A stretch of DNA of 64,000 nt, taken from assembly GCF_011752045.1 (NCBI RefSeq), contig NZ_JAAKXW010000001.1:1116001-1180000 (forward strand), read 5' to 3'. A program made the position numbers and the translations under genes. Below are positions 1 through 10,041 of the stretch, in pieces (position 1 is the stretch's first letter; every line of letters begins with the position of its first letter). The notes under the pieces were generated by a model. The model was not told the origin of the DNA, ran no database searches, and was given only the letters and a program-made list of their open reading frames with translations. Source of the DNA: Microbacterium hydrocarbonoxydans (lineage in GTDB: Bacteria > Actinomycetota > Actinomycetes > Actinomycetales > Microbacteriaceae).

Positions 1-147
1 GACAGCCGCGCCGTCGGCGACCTCCTTGGCGCCGCGGCCGATGTGCGGCACCGCGCGGATCGCCGCGGCCTCGGTGGCGCGCACGAGCTCCATCGCCAGG
101 TTGCGGTCAGGACGAAGAGGGCTCAGATCGGCTGTCAGACTCACCAT
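1..147 (-). CDS. glpX: Fructose-1,6-bisphosphatase class II, 5' end only (cut by window start)
   Basis: Only the first 49 codons are inside the window. They contain RNLAMELVRATEAAA and, after a short gap, GRGAKEVADGAAV, which match the N-terminus of GlpX-type fructose-1,6-bisphosphatase, the gluconeogenic enzyme that converts fructose-1,6-bisphosphate to fructose-6-phosphate. The ATG at 147 is chosen because a -10-like TATGCT (154-159, minus strand) ends exactly 6 nt before it, as expected for a leaderless transcript. It is divergent from fbaA, the aldolase acting on the same metabolite. The catalytic region lies outside the window, so its integrity cannot be judged. Confidence 0.85.
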   Translation of the reverse strand, partial: MVSLTADLSPLRPDRNLAMELVRATEAAAIRAVPHIGRGAKEVADGAAV

Positions 148-329
148 GCGGTCAGCATATCCAGCGACGGTCGCGAATCCGGCAGTTTTCCGCAGGATTA
201 CCGTGAAGGAATCGGGATTCTTAACCAGGGTGCAGGAGGACGGGGGCGAGGGCGTCATGCCGACGGCATCCGGCGGCGCTCCCCGCTAGAGTGACAGCTG
301 TCCCGGCTTCCCCTACTCCAGGAGTTCAC

Positions 330-1358
<1,029 letters not shown>

Positions 1359-1370
1359 CATCCGCTTTCA

Positions 1371-1418
1371 CGCACACAGGAATGCCCCGGCCGGGCGGCC
1401 GGGGCATTCCTGTGTGCG
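1371..1418 (+). terminator. Intrinsic-type terminator after fbaA
   Basis: Two perfect 22-nt arms (starting CGCACACAGG and ending CCTGTGTGCG) surround a 4-nt loop, 12 bp after the fbaA stop. There is no U tract, which is common for actinobacterial terminators. Confidence 0.8.
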
Positions 1419-1498
1419 CAGGGATCATCTGCTCAGCCGCTCATCGATAGCCGATCGGATGATGTGGCGCTCCTGGCCTGCTCCGTAGCGTGGAGGAC

Positions 1499-2098
1499 AT
1501 GAACCTCACCACGCTGATCTCCCGTCGTACCGCTGTCGCCGCCTCGACCGTCGTGCTCGCCGCGCTCGCGATCGTCCCGACCACGGCCGCTGCCGCGGCT
1601 CCCGCCGCGCCGGCATCCGTCGCCTCGGTCCGCGTCGCGCAGACCCCGTCCGATGTGCTCGCCTCGACGCCGTGGAAGACGACCGGCGCGTTCGACCAGG
1701 ACGGAAGCCGCATCGCCCTCGACGACCCGGCCGTGGCGAACTTCGTGGGCTGGGCCTATTTCAGGGCGGACGGCACCTACGCGATCTACAACCTCGACGA
1801 CAGCCTGAAGCTGCACGGAGACTGGACCGTCACCCCCGACGGCTCCGAGCGCTGGATCAACGCGAAGAACGACGCCGGCCAGGTGCTCTTCCAGCGCGTC
1901 GTGCCGATCATCCGGCTCGACAAGAACGTCTTCACCTACCGCGTCTTCCCGAACGCCGCCGACACGAGCGTCTACTACGACATCGTGCACACCCGGACGA
2001 ACCACGTCGAGCCCGGCACCGACGGCCGAGGCCCCGGCGCGAACGGCGACCAGGGCGCCGACGGCGACTACCACTACAACAGCGGCAACAGCCACTGA
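1499..2098 (+). CDS. Secreted DUF4822-like protein
   Basis: A 199-aa exported protein. Residues 1-35 form a Sec signal peptide (Arg pair, long Ala/Val/Leu core, Ala-rich end). The mature part (TPSDVLASTPWKTTGAFDQ, then FRADGTYAIYNLDD and DVRWI-like strand patterns) resembles my recollection of the DUF4822 domain, a small beta-rich extracellular domain of unknown role. The C-terminus is a Gly/Asp/Asn-rich tail ending in His. Start: ATG 1499 is 7 nt after a TAGCGT -10 (1486-1491); the GGAGG at 1492-1496 is too close to act as a normal ribosome site, so a leaderless start is more plausible than GTG 1490. No enzymatic residues are evident. Confidence 0.75.
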   Translation: MNLTTLISRRTAVAASTVVLAALAIVPTTAAAAAPAAPASVASVRVAQTPSDVLASTPWKTTGAFDQDGSRIALDDPAVANFVGWAYFRADGTYAIYNLDDSLKLHGDWTVTPDGSERWINAKNDAGQVLFQRVVPIIRLDKNVFTYRVFPNAADTSVYYDIVHTRTNHVEPGTDGRGPGANGDQGADGDYHYNSGNSH

Positions 2099-2110
2099 TC
2101 CCCGAGTGAG

Positions 2111-2140
2111 GAAGGTCCGGCCCCGAGGGGCCGGACCTTC
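2111..2140. terminator. Bidirectional terminator
   Basis: A 14-bp perfect stem (GAAGGTCCGGCCCC and its complement) with a 2-nt minimal loop lies between the converging DUF4822-like and MOSC genes and can serve both strands. Confidence 0.8.
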
Positions 2141-2147
2141 GTCACGT

Positions 2148-2696
2148 TCAAGGCCCCTGGTAGATGTCCAGGATGCTCGGCGCTCCTGCCGGACGGTGCA
2201 CGACGACGATCTCGTCGCCGGCCTGCACCCTCCCGCTCTTCACCACCCGCAGGTAGGGACCGAGCCGGCGCGCCTGCGAGAAGCGCTTGACCCAGCCGCG
2301 CTCGTCGTCGCCGCCCACCCAGCGCGCGAAGGTCTGGCACGGCGTCCGGGGCATCGTGACCTCGACGATCGCCGTCGCACCGATCCGCCACTGCTCCCCC
2401 ACCAGCGCCGCGTTGACGTCGATTCCCTCGACCCGGAGGTTCTCGCCGAACCATCCCGGTGGCAGCTCCCGGCCGAGTTCAGCGGCCCAGTGCTCCGCAT
2501 CCTCCTGCGCATAGGCGTAGAGGGCCTTGTCCAGCCCGCCGTGATGCTTGCGGTCGGCCTGCACGTCGGCGTACACCCCGTACGGGCCGATCCGCACCGG
2601 ACCTTCGACCGCGCGCTTGTCGATCGCCGTGATGCCGACACTGCCGGCATCCGGACGCAGCTGGTGCACGGTGCAGACCGCCACGACCCTGCTCAT
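2148..2696 (-). CDS. MOSC domain protein
   Basis: A 182-aa MOSC (molybdenum cofactor sulfurase C-terminal) protein. HHGGLDKALYAY and WFGENLRVEG are conserved MOSC strands, and TPCQTFARW contains the conserved Cys. Stand-alone MOSC proteins (YiiM/YuaD type) are linked to molybdenum-cofactor-dependent reduction of N-hydroxylated compounds; that role here is inference. The ATG at 2696 overlaps the stop of the upstream DUF6264 gene by 4 bp (ATGA), so the two are probably translationally coupled. Longer upstream readings of the frame are shadow sequence within the upstream gene. Confidence 0.87.
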   Translation of the reverse strand: MSRVVAVCTVHQLRPDAGSVGITAIDKRAVEGPVRIGPYGVYADVQADRKHHGGLDKALYAYAQEDAEHWAAELGRELPPGWFGENLRVEGIDVNAALVGEQWRIGATAIVEVTMPRTPCQTFARWVGGDDERGWVKRFSQARRLGPYLRVVKSGRVQAGDEIVVVHRPAGAPSILDIYQGP

Positions 2697-3208
2697 CGGC
2701 CCGCCATGTCGGACACGTACTCCATGAACGCGGGATCGCTCATCATGGGCACGGCGACGCAGATCGACGTGAGGAGCAGCGTCACGGCCGCCCCGGCCAG
2801 TGGGACCCACCAGCTTCGCCTGCCCTGGCGCAGCCGCCGGATGGAGAGCATCGCAGTGAGGCACCAGCCGACGACGAGCACGACCGCCGCGACGGTGCCC
2901 CAGATCCGGCCCTGGGCGTAGTTCGTGAATTCCCCCTCGACGCCGAGCGTCTTCATGGCCTCGTTCATCACAGAAGCGAAATCGAGGTACGACAGGCCGG
3001 AGATGACCACGTTGACCAGGCCGTAGGCCAGAAGCGCGATGGTCGCGAACCGGTCCACAGGATGCCCGGCCGGACGCGCGGCCTGCGCCGACGGGGCCGG
3101 CGGCTCCGCGATCGGCGCCACCGTCTCGTCCAGCGGAGGGAGCCCTGCGGCCCTCCGCTGCTCCTCGGGGGTCGCGAGCTCGCCGTACTGAGGCCGTTGA
3201 TCGGTCAT
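2693..3208 (-). CDS. DUF6264-type membrane protein
   Basis: A 171-aa integral membrane protein. About 50 polar, Pro/Ala-rich cytoplasmic residues are followed by three hydrophobic segments (about residues 53-75, 103-125 and 135-157). It resembles the small actinobacterial DUF6264 family, of unknown function; the family assignment is from memory. ATG 3208 is supported by TAGCAT at 3215-3220 exactly 6 nt upstream (leaderless). It is the first gene of a two-gene unit with the MOSC protein. Confidence 0.72.
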   Translation of the reverse strand: MTDQRPQYGELATPEEQRRAAGLPPLDETVAPIAEPPAPSAQAARPAGHPVDRFATIALLAYGLVNVVISGLSYLDFASVMNEAMKTLGVEGEFTNYAQGRIWGTVAAVVLVVGWCLTAMLSIRRLRQGRRSWWVPLAGAAVTLLLTSICVAVPMMSDPAFMEYVSDMAGR

Positions 3209-3299
3209 CCCGCCATGCTAACCGGCGGGGCTGCGGGGCCTTCCCAGGTCGCGGGTGTCACGGCCGTCACGAAGCACGGAAGCCGTGGGGGCCGCGGAA

Positions 3300-3322
3300 G
3301 CGGAGCGCTGGGGACGCTCCGC
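3300..3322 (-). terminator. Possible terminator after ispH
   Basis: An 8-bp stem (GCGGAGCG/CGCTCCGC) with a 7-nt loop lies downstream of ispH on the minus strand. It stands about 160 bp beyond the stop and has no U tract, so the assignment is weak. The rest of 3209-3483 shows nothing gene-like. Confidence 0.35.
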
Positions 3323-3483
3323 CTCCTCTTCGGCCGGTGACGCTGGGGACGCCCGCCGGTCCGGGAGCCGAGTGCTCTGCACCCAGACTTCTGCCTCGAT
3401 TGTAGGAAAGCGCATGCCGCCCCGCCAGGGGTTCTGCGGAGAATCCTGGATCCGATCCAGAAAAGCCGGCGTGAAACGCGCGA

Positions 3484-4557
3484 TCAGGCTCCGGAGGCCC
3501 GCCCGCCGAGCGCCCTGGCGTCGCGCTGTCCGGCGGCGTCCTGACGGAGTTCCTTGGGAAGGGAGAACATGAGGTCCTCCTCGGCCGTCCGCACCTCTTC
3601 CACGTCGTGATAGCCGGCGCCGTCGAGCGCCTCGAGAACCTCGCGCACGAGCACCTCGGGGACGGATGCTCCGCTGGTCACGCCGACCGTGGCGACGCCG
3701 TCGAGCCACTCCTGCTTGACCTCCTCCGCGTAGTCCACGCGGTAGGCGGCCTTCGCGCCGTGCTCGAGGGCCACCTCGACGAGCCGCACGGAGTTGGAGG
3801 AGTTCGAGGATCCGACGACGATCACGAGATCCGCCTGGGCGGCGACCTTCTTGATCGCGACCTGGCGGTTCTGCGTCGCGTAGCAGATGTCGTCGGACGG
3901 CGGGTTGTGCAGCTCGGGGAACCGCGTGCGCAGGCGGTTGACCGTCTCCATGGTCTCGTCCACCGACAGCGTCGTCTGCGAGAGCCAGACCACCTTCGAC
4001 GGGTCCTTGACCTGGACGGTCTCGGCCTCCTCCGGGGAGTTCACGATCGTGACGTGCTCGGGAGCCTCACCCGCGGTGCCCTCGACCTCCTCGTGCCCCT
4101 CGTGACCGATGAGGAGGATCTCGAAGTCGTCGCGGGCGAAGCGCACGGCCTCGCGGTGCACCTTCGTCACGAGAGGGCAGGTGGCGTCGATGGCGTGCAG
4201 GCCGCGGTCGGAAGCCGCGTTCACGACGGCCGGGGACACCCCGTGGGCGCTGAAGACGACGTGCGCGCCCTCGGGGACCTCGTCGACCTCCTCGACGAAG
4301 ATGGCGCCCTTCGCCTCGAGCTCCGTGACGACGTGGATGTTGTGCACGATCTGCTTGCGGACGTACACAGGAGCCCCGTAGCGCTCGAGCGCCTTCTCCA
4401 CGGCGACCACCGCGCGGTCGACCCCGGCGCAGTAGCCACGGGGGGCGGCGAGCAGAACCCTCTTCTGTCCGTCCACCGGGTTATCCTGAAGCCGCCCGGC
4501 CGCAGCGCGCACTCGAGGGACACGCGGAGAAGGCAGATGCACGGCAGTCGAAGTCAC
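3484..4557 (-). CDS. ispH: 4-hydroxy-3-methylbut-2-enyl diphosphate reductase
   Basis: A 357-aa iron-sulfur enzyme of the last step of the MEP pathway, converting HMBPP to IPP and DMAPP. The three Fe-S cysteines are visible: C43 in [13 protein letters not shown]127 in [11 protein letters not shown] and C225 in [16 protein letters not shown] and [10 protein letters not shown], the substrate-diphosphate motif, are also present. GTG 4557 is preferred because TAGAAT (4564-4569) stands exactly 6 nt upstream, indicating a leaderless mRNA; the 30-residue N-terminal extension is therefore probably real. Divergent from xseA with a 53-bp gap. Confidence 0.96.
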   Translation of the reverse strand: MTSTAVHLPSPRVPRVRAAAGRLQDNPVDGQKRVLLAAPRGYCAGVDRAVVAVEKALERYGAPVYVRKQIVHNIHVVTELEAKGAIFVEEVDEVPEGAHVVFSAHGVSPAVVNAASDRGLHAIDATCPLVTKVHREAVRFARDDFEILLIGHEGHEEVEGTAGEAPEHVTIVNSPEEAETVQVKDPSKVVWLSQTTLSVDETMETVNRLRTRFPELHNPPSDDICYATQNRQVAIKKVAAQADLVIVVGSSNSSNSVRLVEVALEHGAKAAYRVDYAEEVKQEWLDGVATVGVTSGASVPEVLVREVLEALDGAGYHDVEEVRTAEEDLMFSLPKELRQDAAGQRDARALGGRASGA

Positions 4558-4610
4558 CAGAGGATTCTACCGCCGCGAACCTGGGCAGGACCGGGAAGGG
4601 ACAGCACCGC

Positions 4611-5903
4611 ATGACAGTCTTCGAGGCCGCCGTCGGCCCCGGCGAGACCCCGCCCGCCGACTCCGTGGCCCCTCGGGACTCCACGGCCGACGCGCCGACA
4701 TCCGTCGCCCGGCTGAACGCGACGATCCGCGACTTCATCGCCCGCTGGAACACGGTCTGGGTCGAGGGCGAGATCACCTCGTGGAACGTCCGCGCCGGCA
4801 ACGTGTTCGCCCGACTGAAGGACACCCGCTCCGACGCCCAGATCTCGATCCGCATCTGGTCGAGCGTGCGCGCCCGGACCCCGAACGACCTGGGCGTCGG
4901 CGATCACGTCGTGGCCGCGGTCAAAGCCGACTACTTCGTCAAGAGCGGCGACTTCAGCTTCGCGGTCTCCGCGATGAAGCACGTCGGGCTCGGCGACCAG
5001 CTCGAACGCCTCGAGCGGCTGCGCGTGCAGCTGCGCCAGGAGGGCCTCTTCGACCCGTCCCGCAAGAAGCGGCTGCCTTTCCTCCCCCACGTGATCGGCC
5101 TGATCACGGGCGAGCGATCGGATGCCGAGAAGGACGTGCACCGCAATGCCGAGCTGCGCTGGCCGCAGGTGCGCTTCCGCACCGAGTACGCCGCCGTGCA
5201 GGGCGACCGGTGCGTGCCCGACACTCTCGCCGCGCTCGCGCGGCTCGACGCCGACCCCGAGGTCGACGTCATCATCATCGCCCGCGGCGGCGGCGACCCG
5301 CAGACCCTCCTCGGCTTCAGCGACGAGCGCCTGGTGCGCGCGGTCGCCGCGGCATCCACGCCGATCGTCAGCGCGATCGGGCACGAGAATGATCACCCCC
5401 TGCTCGACGACGTCGCCGACCTCCGCGCGTCGACGCCGACGGATGCCGCGAAGCGCGTCGTCCCGGATGTCAGCGAGCAGCGGGCCCTCATCGCCCAGCT
5501 GCGGTCCCGGGCGACGAGCCGGCTGACGCAGCGCATCACCCACGACATCGCCCAGCTGGAGCAGCTGCGCTCACGCCCGGCGCTGCGCTCCCCCGATCCC
5601 ATCATCGAGTCGCGGGCCCAGGAGCTCTGGCTCCTGCAGTCCCGTGGGCGCGACGCGGTGGCGCGGCAGCTCGACACGGCTTCCCGCAAGACCGGCGAAC
5701 TGCGGGCGTCGCTCCGCGCGCTCTCCCCCGCCGCGACGCTCGCGCGCGGGTACGCGATCGCCCATCTCGAGGGCGGAGTGATCCTCCGGGATGCCGCGGA
5801 CGCGCCGGCCGGCACCGCGCTCACCATCACGGTCGATCGCGGTTCGGTGGCCGCGCGCTCGGAGGGCGAGATCGCCGAGGGGTCCCCTCCGGGCCCCGCG
5901 TAG
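4611..5903 (+). CDS. xseA: Exodeoxyribonuclease VII large subunit
   Basis: A 430-aa large subunit of ExoVII, which degrades single-stranded DNA in both directions. An N-terminal OB fold (about residues 40-130, WVEGEITSWN) is followed by the catalytic region (VIGLITGERSDAEKD, IIARGGGD, AIGHENDHPLLDDVADLRASTPTDAA) and a coiled-coil C-terminus ending in LARGYAIAH. ATG 4611 is preceded by an AAGGGA ribosome site. xseB follows after 30 bp, so both subunits are made from one unit together with a DUF4245 gene. Confidence 0.95.
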   Translation: MTVFEAAVGPGETPPADSVAPRDSTADAPTSVARLNATIRDFIARWNTVWVEGEITSWNVRAGNVFARLKDTRSDAQISIRIWSSVRARTPNDLGVGDHVVAAVKADYFVKSGDFSFAVSAMKHVGLGDQLERLERLRVQLRQEGLFDPSRKKRLPFLPHVIGLITGERSDAEKDVHRNAELRWPQVRFRTEYAAVQGDRCVPDTLAALARLDADPEVDVIIIARGGGDPQTLLGFSDERLVRAVAAASTPIVSAIGHENDHPLLDDVADLRASTPTDAAKRVVPDVSEQRALIAQLRSRATSRLTQRITHDIAQLEQLRSRPALRSPDPIIESRAQELWLLQSRGRDAVARQLDTASRKTGELRASLRALSPAATLARGYAIAHLEGGVILRDAADAPAGTALTITVDRGSVAARSEGEIAEGSPPGPA

Positions 5904-5933
5904 CGTGTCCCGGGCAGCGCGTAGGATGGAGGA

Positions 5934-6176
5934 GTGAGCGCGCTGAACGACACCCCCGTGGACACGCTGTCGTTCGAGGCCGCTCGGGACGAACTCGTCC
6001 GCGTCGTCTCCGAACTCGAGCAGGGCGCGCCGACGCTCGAGCAGTCCCTCGCCCTGTGGGAGCGCGGCGAGGCTCTGGCCGCCCGCTGCGAGGAATGGCT
6101 GCTGGGCGCGAAGCGCCGCCTCGAGGCCGCTCGCGCCGAAGCATCCGGCTCCGCCACCCCCGGCGGCGACGCGTGA
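5934..6176 (+). CDS. xseB: Exodeoxyribonuclease VII small subunit
   Basis: An 80-aa small, mostly helical subunit that binds Xse[20 protein letters not shown] and [22 protein letters not shown] are the family's hallmark helices. GTG 5934 is preceded by TAGGAT (5922-5927) with a 6-nt spacer, so the gene may have its own leaderless promoter inside the operon; the GGAGGA between them directly abuts the start, too close for a usual ribosome site. The stop overlaps the next ATG by 1 nt. Confidence 0.93.
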   Translation: MSALNDTPVDTLSFEAARDELVRVVSELEQGAPTLEQSLALWERGEALAARCEEWLLGAKRRLEAARAEASGSATPGGDA

Positions 6177-6820
6177 TGGCCAAGCATCCGCCGATCGTCG
6201 CCGAGCTCGGGCGTCCGGAGACGCCCGACGAGACCGCCGCGCGGAAGGCCGAGTCGAGCCGGGTCTACCGCTCCAGTCAGACGGTCCGAAACCTCATCGC
6301 CGCTCTCCTGGCCACGCTCGCGATCGTGGCCGTGATCGTCTTCGCCGTGCCTCGCGGCGAACCCGCAGCCGCCCCGGAGATCGACGTCGCACGCATCGCC
6401 GCCGACGTCGAGTCGACCATGGGCAGCCCGGTGATCGTCCCGGAGGCCGACGAGTTCTGGCGAGTGAACGCCGCCGAGCTCAGCAGCGGGGCGACCGTCG
6501 TCTGGGACGTCACGCTCGCCCCCTCCGCCGAGGATGAGCGCGGCTTCGTGAAGTTCGCCCAGGCGTTCGACGCCGACTCCTCCTGGGCGCCGCAGCGCCT
6601 GAACGGCATCGCTCCCACCGGCACCGTCTCGATCGGCGGCCTGGATTGGGACGTCTTCGAGATGGGCGACACGGGCGCGAAGCAGAACCTCACCTACGCG
6701 ATCGGCACTCAGGCGGGCGACGACTACGTGCTGCTGTACGGCTCGCGTTCCGCAGATTCGACCGCCGACCTCGCCGAATCCCTCATCCCCCAGATCCGCT
6801 CCCTCTCGGAGGCCTCATGA
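6176..6820 (+). CDS. DUF4245 membrane-anchored protein
   Basis: A 214-aa protein with a 40-residue cytoplasmic N-terminus, one membrane helix (about residues 41-60, LIAALLATLAIVAVIVFAV) and an extracytoplasmic domain with the DUF4245 pattern (FWRVNAAEL, WDVTLAP, LTYAIGTQ). The function is unknown; this family usually sits next to xseB, glpX or fum in Actinobacteria, as here. ATG 6176 overlaps the xseB stop (TGATG), and the stop overlaps the carbonic anhydrase start by 4 bp, so all three are coupled. Confidence 0.85.
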   Translation: MAKHPPIVAELGRPETPDETAARKAESSRVYRSSQTVRNLIAALLATLAIVAVIVFAVPRGEPAAAPEIDVARIAADVESTMGSPVIVPEADEFWRVNAAELSSGATVVWDVTLAPSAEDERGFVKFAQAFDADSSWAPQRLNGIAPTGTVSIGGLDWDVFEMGDTGAKQNLTYAIGTQAGDDYVLLYGSRSADSTADLAESLIPQIRSLSEAS

Positions 6821-7461
6821 CGCACGTCCTCACCCCCGCCGCAGCCTGGGCCCAGATGCAGGAGGGCAACCGCCGGTTCGTCGCCGACGAGCCGAGGCAC
6901 CCGAACCAGGACGTGGCGCGGCGCAAGGACCTCACCGCGGCGCAGAACCCGGTCGCGACGCTCTTCGGATGCTCCGACTCGCGTCTCGCCGCGGAGATCA
7001 TCTTCGACCTCGGCCTCGGCGACCTGTTCGTGGTGCGCAACGCCGGCCAGGTCATCGGCGAGTCGATCGTCGCGAGCCTGGAGTACGCGGTGGCGGTTCT
7101 CGAAGTGCCGCTCATCGTCGTGCTGGCGCATGACTCGTGCGGCGCGGTGAGGGCGGCCATCGACGGCACCGCGATCGACGCCGACCCGCTCCCCCCGCAC
7201 ATCTGGAAGCTCATCGCGCCGATCGTCCCCGCCGCCCGCAAGGTGCTCGTCGAGAACGGCGGCAGCACCGTCGCCGACATCGACGCCGAGCTCGTCGGCC
7301 AGGAGCACCTGCGCAACACGGTCAACGACCTGCTGCAGTCCTCCGAGCTGATCAGCGCCGCCGTCGCCGAAGGCCGCCTCGGCATCGTCGGCGCCAACTA
7401 CCGGCTCGCCGAGGGGACCGCCGTGCCCGTGATCACGGTCGGCCTCGACGACGCCCACTGA
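6817..7461 (+). CDS. Beta-class carbonic anhydrase
   Basis: A 214-aa enzyme for reversible hydration of CO2 to bicarbonate. Zinc ligands and catalytic pair are visible: C52, D54 and R56 in GCSDSR, and H105 and C108 in AHDSCGAV. No signal peptide is seen, so it is probably cytoplasmic. The ATG overlaps the DUF4245 stop by 4 bp (ATGA). Its bicarbonate could feed the PEP carboxylase encoded further along, which is an inference and not linkage. Confidence 0.93.
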   Translation: MTHVLTPAAAWAQMQEGNRRFVADEPRHPNQDVARRKDLTAAQNPVATLFGCSDSRLAAEIIFDLGLGDLFVVRNAGQVIGESIVASLEYAVAVLEVPLIVVLAHDSCGAVRAAIDGTAIDADPLPPHIWKLIAPIVPAARKVLVENGGSTVADIDAELVGQEHLRNTVNDLLQSSELISAAVAEGRLGIVGANYRLAEGTAVPVITVGLDDAH

Positions 7462-7522
7462 CCCCCGATACACACCGACACGCACACACAGGGATCGACC
7501 CCGCAACCGAGGAGGGTTCGGA

Positions 7523-8917
7523 ATGACCGACATCGACTACCGCATCGAGCACGACACCATGGGCGAGGTGCGCGTGCCCGTGAACGCGCTGTACGGGGCG
7601 CAGACCCAGCGCGCCGTGGAGAACTTCCCGATCTCGGGCAAGGGCCTCGAGTCCGCGCAGATCGCCGCGCTCGCCCGCATCAAGAAGGCCGCCGCCCTCG
7701 CGAACAAGGAGCTCGGCACGCTCGACGGCGCCATCGCCGACGCGATCGCCCAGGCCGCCGACGAGGTCGCAGCAGGCCGGCACGACGGCGAGTTCCCCGT
7801 CGACACGTACCAGACCGGTTCCGGCACCTCCTCGAACATGAACATGAACGAGGTGCTCGCGAACCTCGCGACCCGCATCCTCGGCGCGACCGTGCACCCC
7901 AACGACCATGTGAACGCCTCGCAGTCCTCGAACGACGTGTTCCCGACCTCCGTGCACATCGCCGTCACGCAGGCGCTCATCGACACGCTCATCCCGTCGC
8001 TCGACCACCTCGCCGTGGCGCTCGAGGCGAAGGCCGAGCTGTGGAAGGACGCCGTGAAGTCGGGCCGCACCCACCTCATGGACGCCACCCCGGTGACCCT
8101 CGGCCAGGAGTTCGGCGGCTACGCCCGTCAGATCCGCCTCGGCATCGAGCGCGTGCAGTCCGCCCTCCCCCGCGTCGCGGAGGTCCCCCTCGGCGGCACC
8201 GCCGTCGGCACCGGCATCAACACCCCGCTCGGCTTCCCGCAGAAGGTCATCGCGCTGCTCGCGGCCGAGACCGAGCTGCCCATCACCGAGGCGAAGGACC
8301 ACTTCGAGGCTCAGGCGAACCGCGACGGCCTCGTCGAGACCTCCGGCGCGCTGCGCACGATCGCCGTCTCGCTGACGAAGATCAACAACGACCTGCGCTG
8401 GATGGGCTCAGGCCCGAACACGGGTCTCGGCGAACTGCACATCCCCGACCTGCAGCCCGGCTCCTCGATCATGCCCGGCAAGGTCAACCCGGTCGTCCCG
8501 GAGGCCGTGCTCATGGTCTGCGCCCGCGTGATCGGCAACGACGCGACGGTCGCCTGGGCCGGAGCATCCGGTTCCTTCGAGCTCAACGTCGCCATCCCGG
8601 TGATGGGCACGGCGCTGCTCGAGTCCATCCGCCTGCTCGCCAACGCCTCGCGCGTTCTGGCCGACAAGACCATCGACGGCCTGCAGGCGAACCTCGAGCG
8701 CGCCGCCGCGTTCGCCGGCATGAGCCCGTCGATCGTCACGCCGCTGAACAAGCTCATCGGCTACGAGGCGGCCGCGAAGATCGCGAAGCACTCCGTCGCC
8801 AAGGGCATCACGGTCCGCGACGCCGTGATCGACCTCGGCTACGTGGAGCGCGGCGAGCTCACCCTCGAGCAGCTCGACGAGAAGCTCGACCTGCTGTCGA
8901 TGACGCACGCCGGCTGA
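7523..8917 (+). CDS. fumC: Class II fumarate hydratase
   Basis: A 464-aa cytosolic TCA-cycle enzyme interconverting fumarate and malate. The superfamily signature [11 protein letters not shown] is present, along with [16 protein letters not shown], [10 protein letters not shown] and [11 protein letters not shown] motifs that build the active site. Length is typical of iron-independent FumC. ATG 7523 follows an AGGAGGG ribosome site. It may be read through from the carbonic anhydrase unit (61-bp gap). Confidence 0.96.
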   Translation: MTDIDYRIEHDTMGEVRVPVNALYGAQTQRAVENFPISGKGLESAQIAALARIKKAAALANKELGTLDGAIADAIAQAADEVAAGRHDGEFPVDTYQTGSGTSSNMNMNEVLANLATRILGATVHPNDHVNASQSSNDVFPTSVHIAVTQALIDTLIPSLDHLAVALEAKAELWKDAVKSGRTHLMDATPVTLGQEFGGYARQIRLGIERVQSALPRVAEVPLGGTAVGTGINTPLGFPQKVIALLAAETELPITEAKDHFEAQANRDGLVETSGALRTIAVSLTKINNDLRWMGSGPNTGLGELHIPDLQPGSSIMPGKVNPVVPEAVLMVCARVIGNDATVAWAGASGSFELNVAIPVMGTALLESIRLLANASRVLADKTIDGLQANLERAAAFAGMSPSIVTPLNKLIGYEAAAKIAKHSVAKGITVRDAVIDLGYVERGELTLEQLDEKLDLLSMTHAG

Positions 8918-8929
8918 CCTCAGTCGCGG

Positions 8930-9016
8930 CGCCCCGATCTGCGGCCGTCGTCCCGATCTGCTGACCTTCCTCCCGGATTCATCAGCAGATCGTGACGAGG
9001 TCAGCGGATCGGGGCG
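8930..9016. repeat. Nested inverted repeat upstream of the AbiEi/DUF559-like gene
   Basis: The outer arms are CGCCCCGATCTGC (8930-8942) and GCGGATCGGGGCG (9004-9016), matching at 12 of 13 positions. The inner arms are GATCTGCTGA (8955-8964) and TCAGCAGATC (8982-8991), a perfect match. The fold could terminate fumC, but the same GATCGGG-containing unit recurs after the next gene (9969-10035). Confidence 0.7.
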
Positions 9017-9114
9017 TTCTGCTGCTTCTGCACAACCCGACCGATGACCCAGCTGTCCCCATGCACCGGCACACCGCGTCACACGGATGCCGCGGCCACG
9101 GCATCCTGTCGGAC

Positions 9115-9951
9115 ATGCTCTCAGCACCGGAGACCATCAGACGCCTCGGCGGGATCGCACGCGGTACGCATCTGCAGAAGCTCGGCTTCACCCGCCGCGC
9201 CCTGTCTCGCGCTGTACAGCGGGGAGAGATCGAGCGGATCCGTGACGGCGTGTTCTCCGCCGGCGACATCGATGCTCGTCTGCGGACCGCTGCAGCGCAC
9301 GGCGGGGCGCTGACCTGCGCGAGCGTTCTGCAGATGATGGGCGTCTGGGTCCTCTGCCCGACGCTCGTCCCGCACGTCTGGCTCGGCGCCGACCGGCATC
9401 CGCACTCTCATCCGGGGTGCGTGTGCGTGTCCCACTACTATCGCGGGGTCCCTCCCCTGGGAAGCGCGCCGCTCGAGACCGCCCTGGCCCATTTCCTCCG
9501 CTGCGCCGGGGACGAGGCCTTCTTCGCGGCGTACGAGTCCGCACTTCGGCTCCGTCTGCTGTCCCGCGCCGCATGCAGCCGGATCCGCGCGATGGTGCCG
9601 GCGTCCGCTCGTTGGCTCCTGGATCTGGCGAGGCCGGACGCCGACAGCGGTCTCGAGTCCCTCCTTCGCCTGCGCATGCACCTGCTGGGCATCCGGCTGG
9701 ACTGCCAGGTTCCGCTGGCCGGCGTCGGCCGCGTCGACTTCATGATCGACGGGATGCTGATACTCGAGGCGGACGGCAAGGGGAATCACGATGCTCCGGG
9801 GAAGCGGCACAGAGACCTGGTCCGGGATGCGGCGGCATCCGCCCTCGGGTACGAGACCCTGCGCTTCGACTACGCGCAGATCGTCCATGAATGGCCGACG
9901 GTTCAGAGCGCGATTCTCGCCGCGCTGTCCCGGATGCGAGACCGCTGCTGA
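9115..9951 (+). CDS. AbiEi-type N-terminal domain plus DUF559-like nuclease fold
   Basis: A 278-aa protein. Residues 1-50 (ETIRRLGGIARGTHLQKLGF, then RALSRAVQRGEIERIRDGVF) resemble the winged-helix domain annotated as AbiEi_4/type IV TA antitoxin-like. The C-terminal part (DSGLESLLRLRMHLLGI, VPLAGVGRVDFMI, LILEADGKGNH) has the E...D...ExD order of the PD-(D/E)XK DUF559/Vsr-like fold. The family is common and often multicopy in Microbacteriaceae. No AbiEii-type toxin neighbour is present, so a toxin-antitoxin role is not supported; a nuclease role is inference. Start is uncertain: ATG 9115 fits the domain start, ATG 9061 is possible. Related inverted repeats flank it. Confidence 0.75.
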   Translation: MLSAPETIRRLGGIARGTHLQKLGFTRRALSRAVQRGEIERIRDGVFSAGDIDARLRTAAAHGGALTCASVLQMMGVWVLCPTLVPHVWLGADRHPHSHPGCVCVSHYYRGVPPLGSAPLETALAHFLRCAGDEAFFAAYESALRLRLLSRAACSRIRAMVPASARWLLDLARPDADSGLESLLRLRMHLLGIRLDCQVPLAGVGRVDFMIDGMLILEADGKGNHDAPGKRHRDLVRDAAASALGYETLRFDYAQIVHEWPTVQSAILAALSRMRDRC

Positions 9952-9968
9952 CCCGACGCGCGGAGCCT

Positions 9969-10035
9969 GTCCCGATCCGCCGAGCAAGCCGATCGGATCC
10001 TCCGCAGATCGGGACGCGGTCCGCGGATCGGGACG
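9969..10035. repeat. Inverted repeat downstream of the AbiEi/DUF559-like gene
   Basis: GTCCCGATCCGC (9969-9980) pairs with GCAGATCGGGAC (10004-10015), and a further GCGGATCGGGACG copy lies at 10023-10035. The unit is the same as in the repeat before the gene. Confidence 0.68.
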
Positions 10036-10041
10036 AACGGC

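Noticed and set aside
3218..3709. 163-aa minus-strand open frame downstream of and overlapping ispH
   Set aside because: Overlaps the ispH 3' end in another frame, low-complexity Arg/Gly sequence, no start signal.
9115..9951. A type IV toxin-antitoxin system (AbiE)
   Set aside because: The N-terminal domain resembles AbiEi, but the C-terminus is DUF559-like and there is no AbiEii nucleotidyltransferase neighbour.
9115..9951. A restriction-modification nuclease
   Set aside because: No methyltransferase is adjacent and the family is a generic DUF559 type, so a restriction role is not supported.
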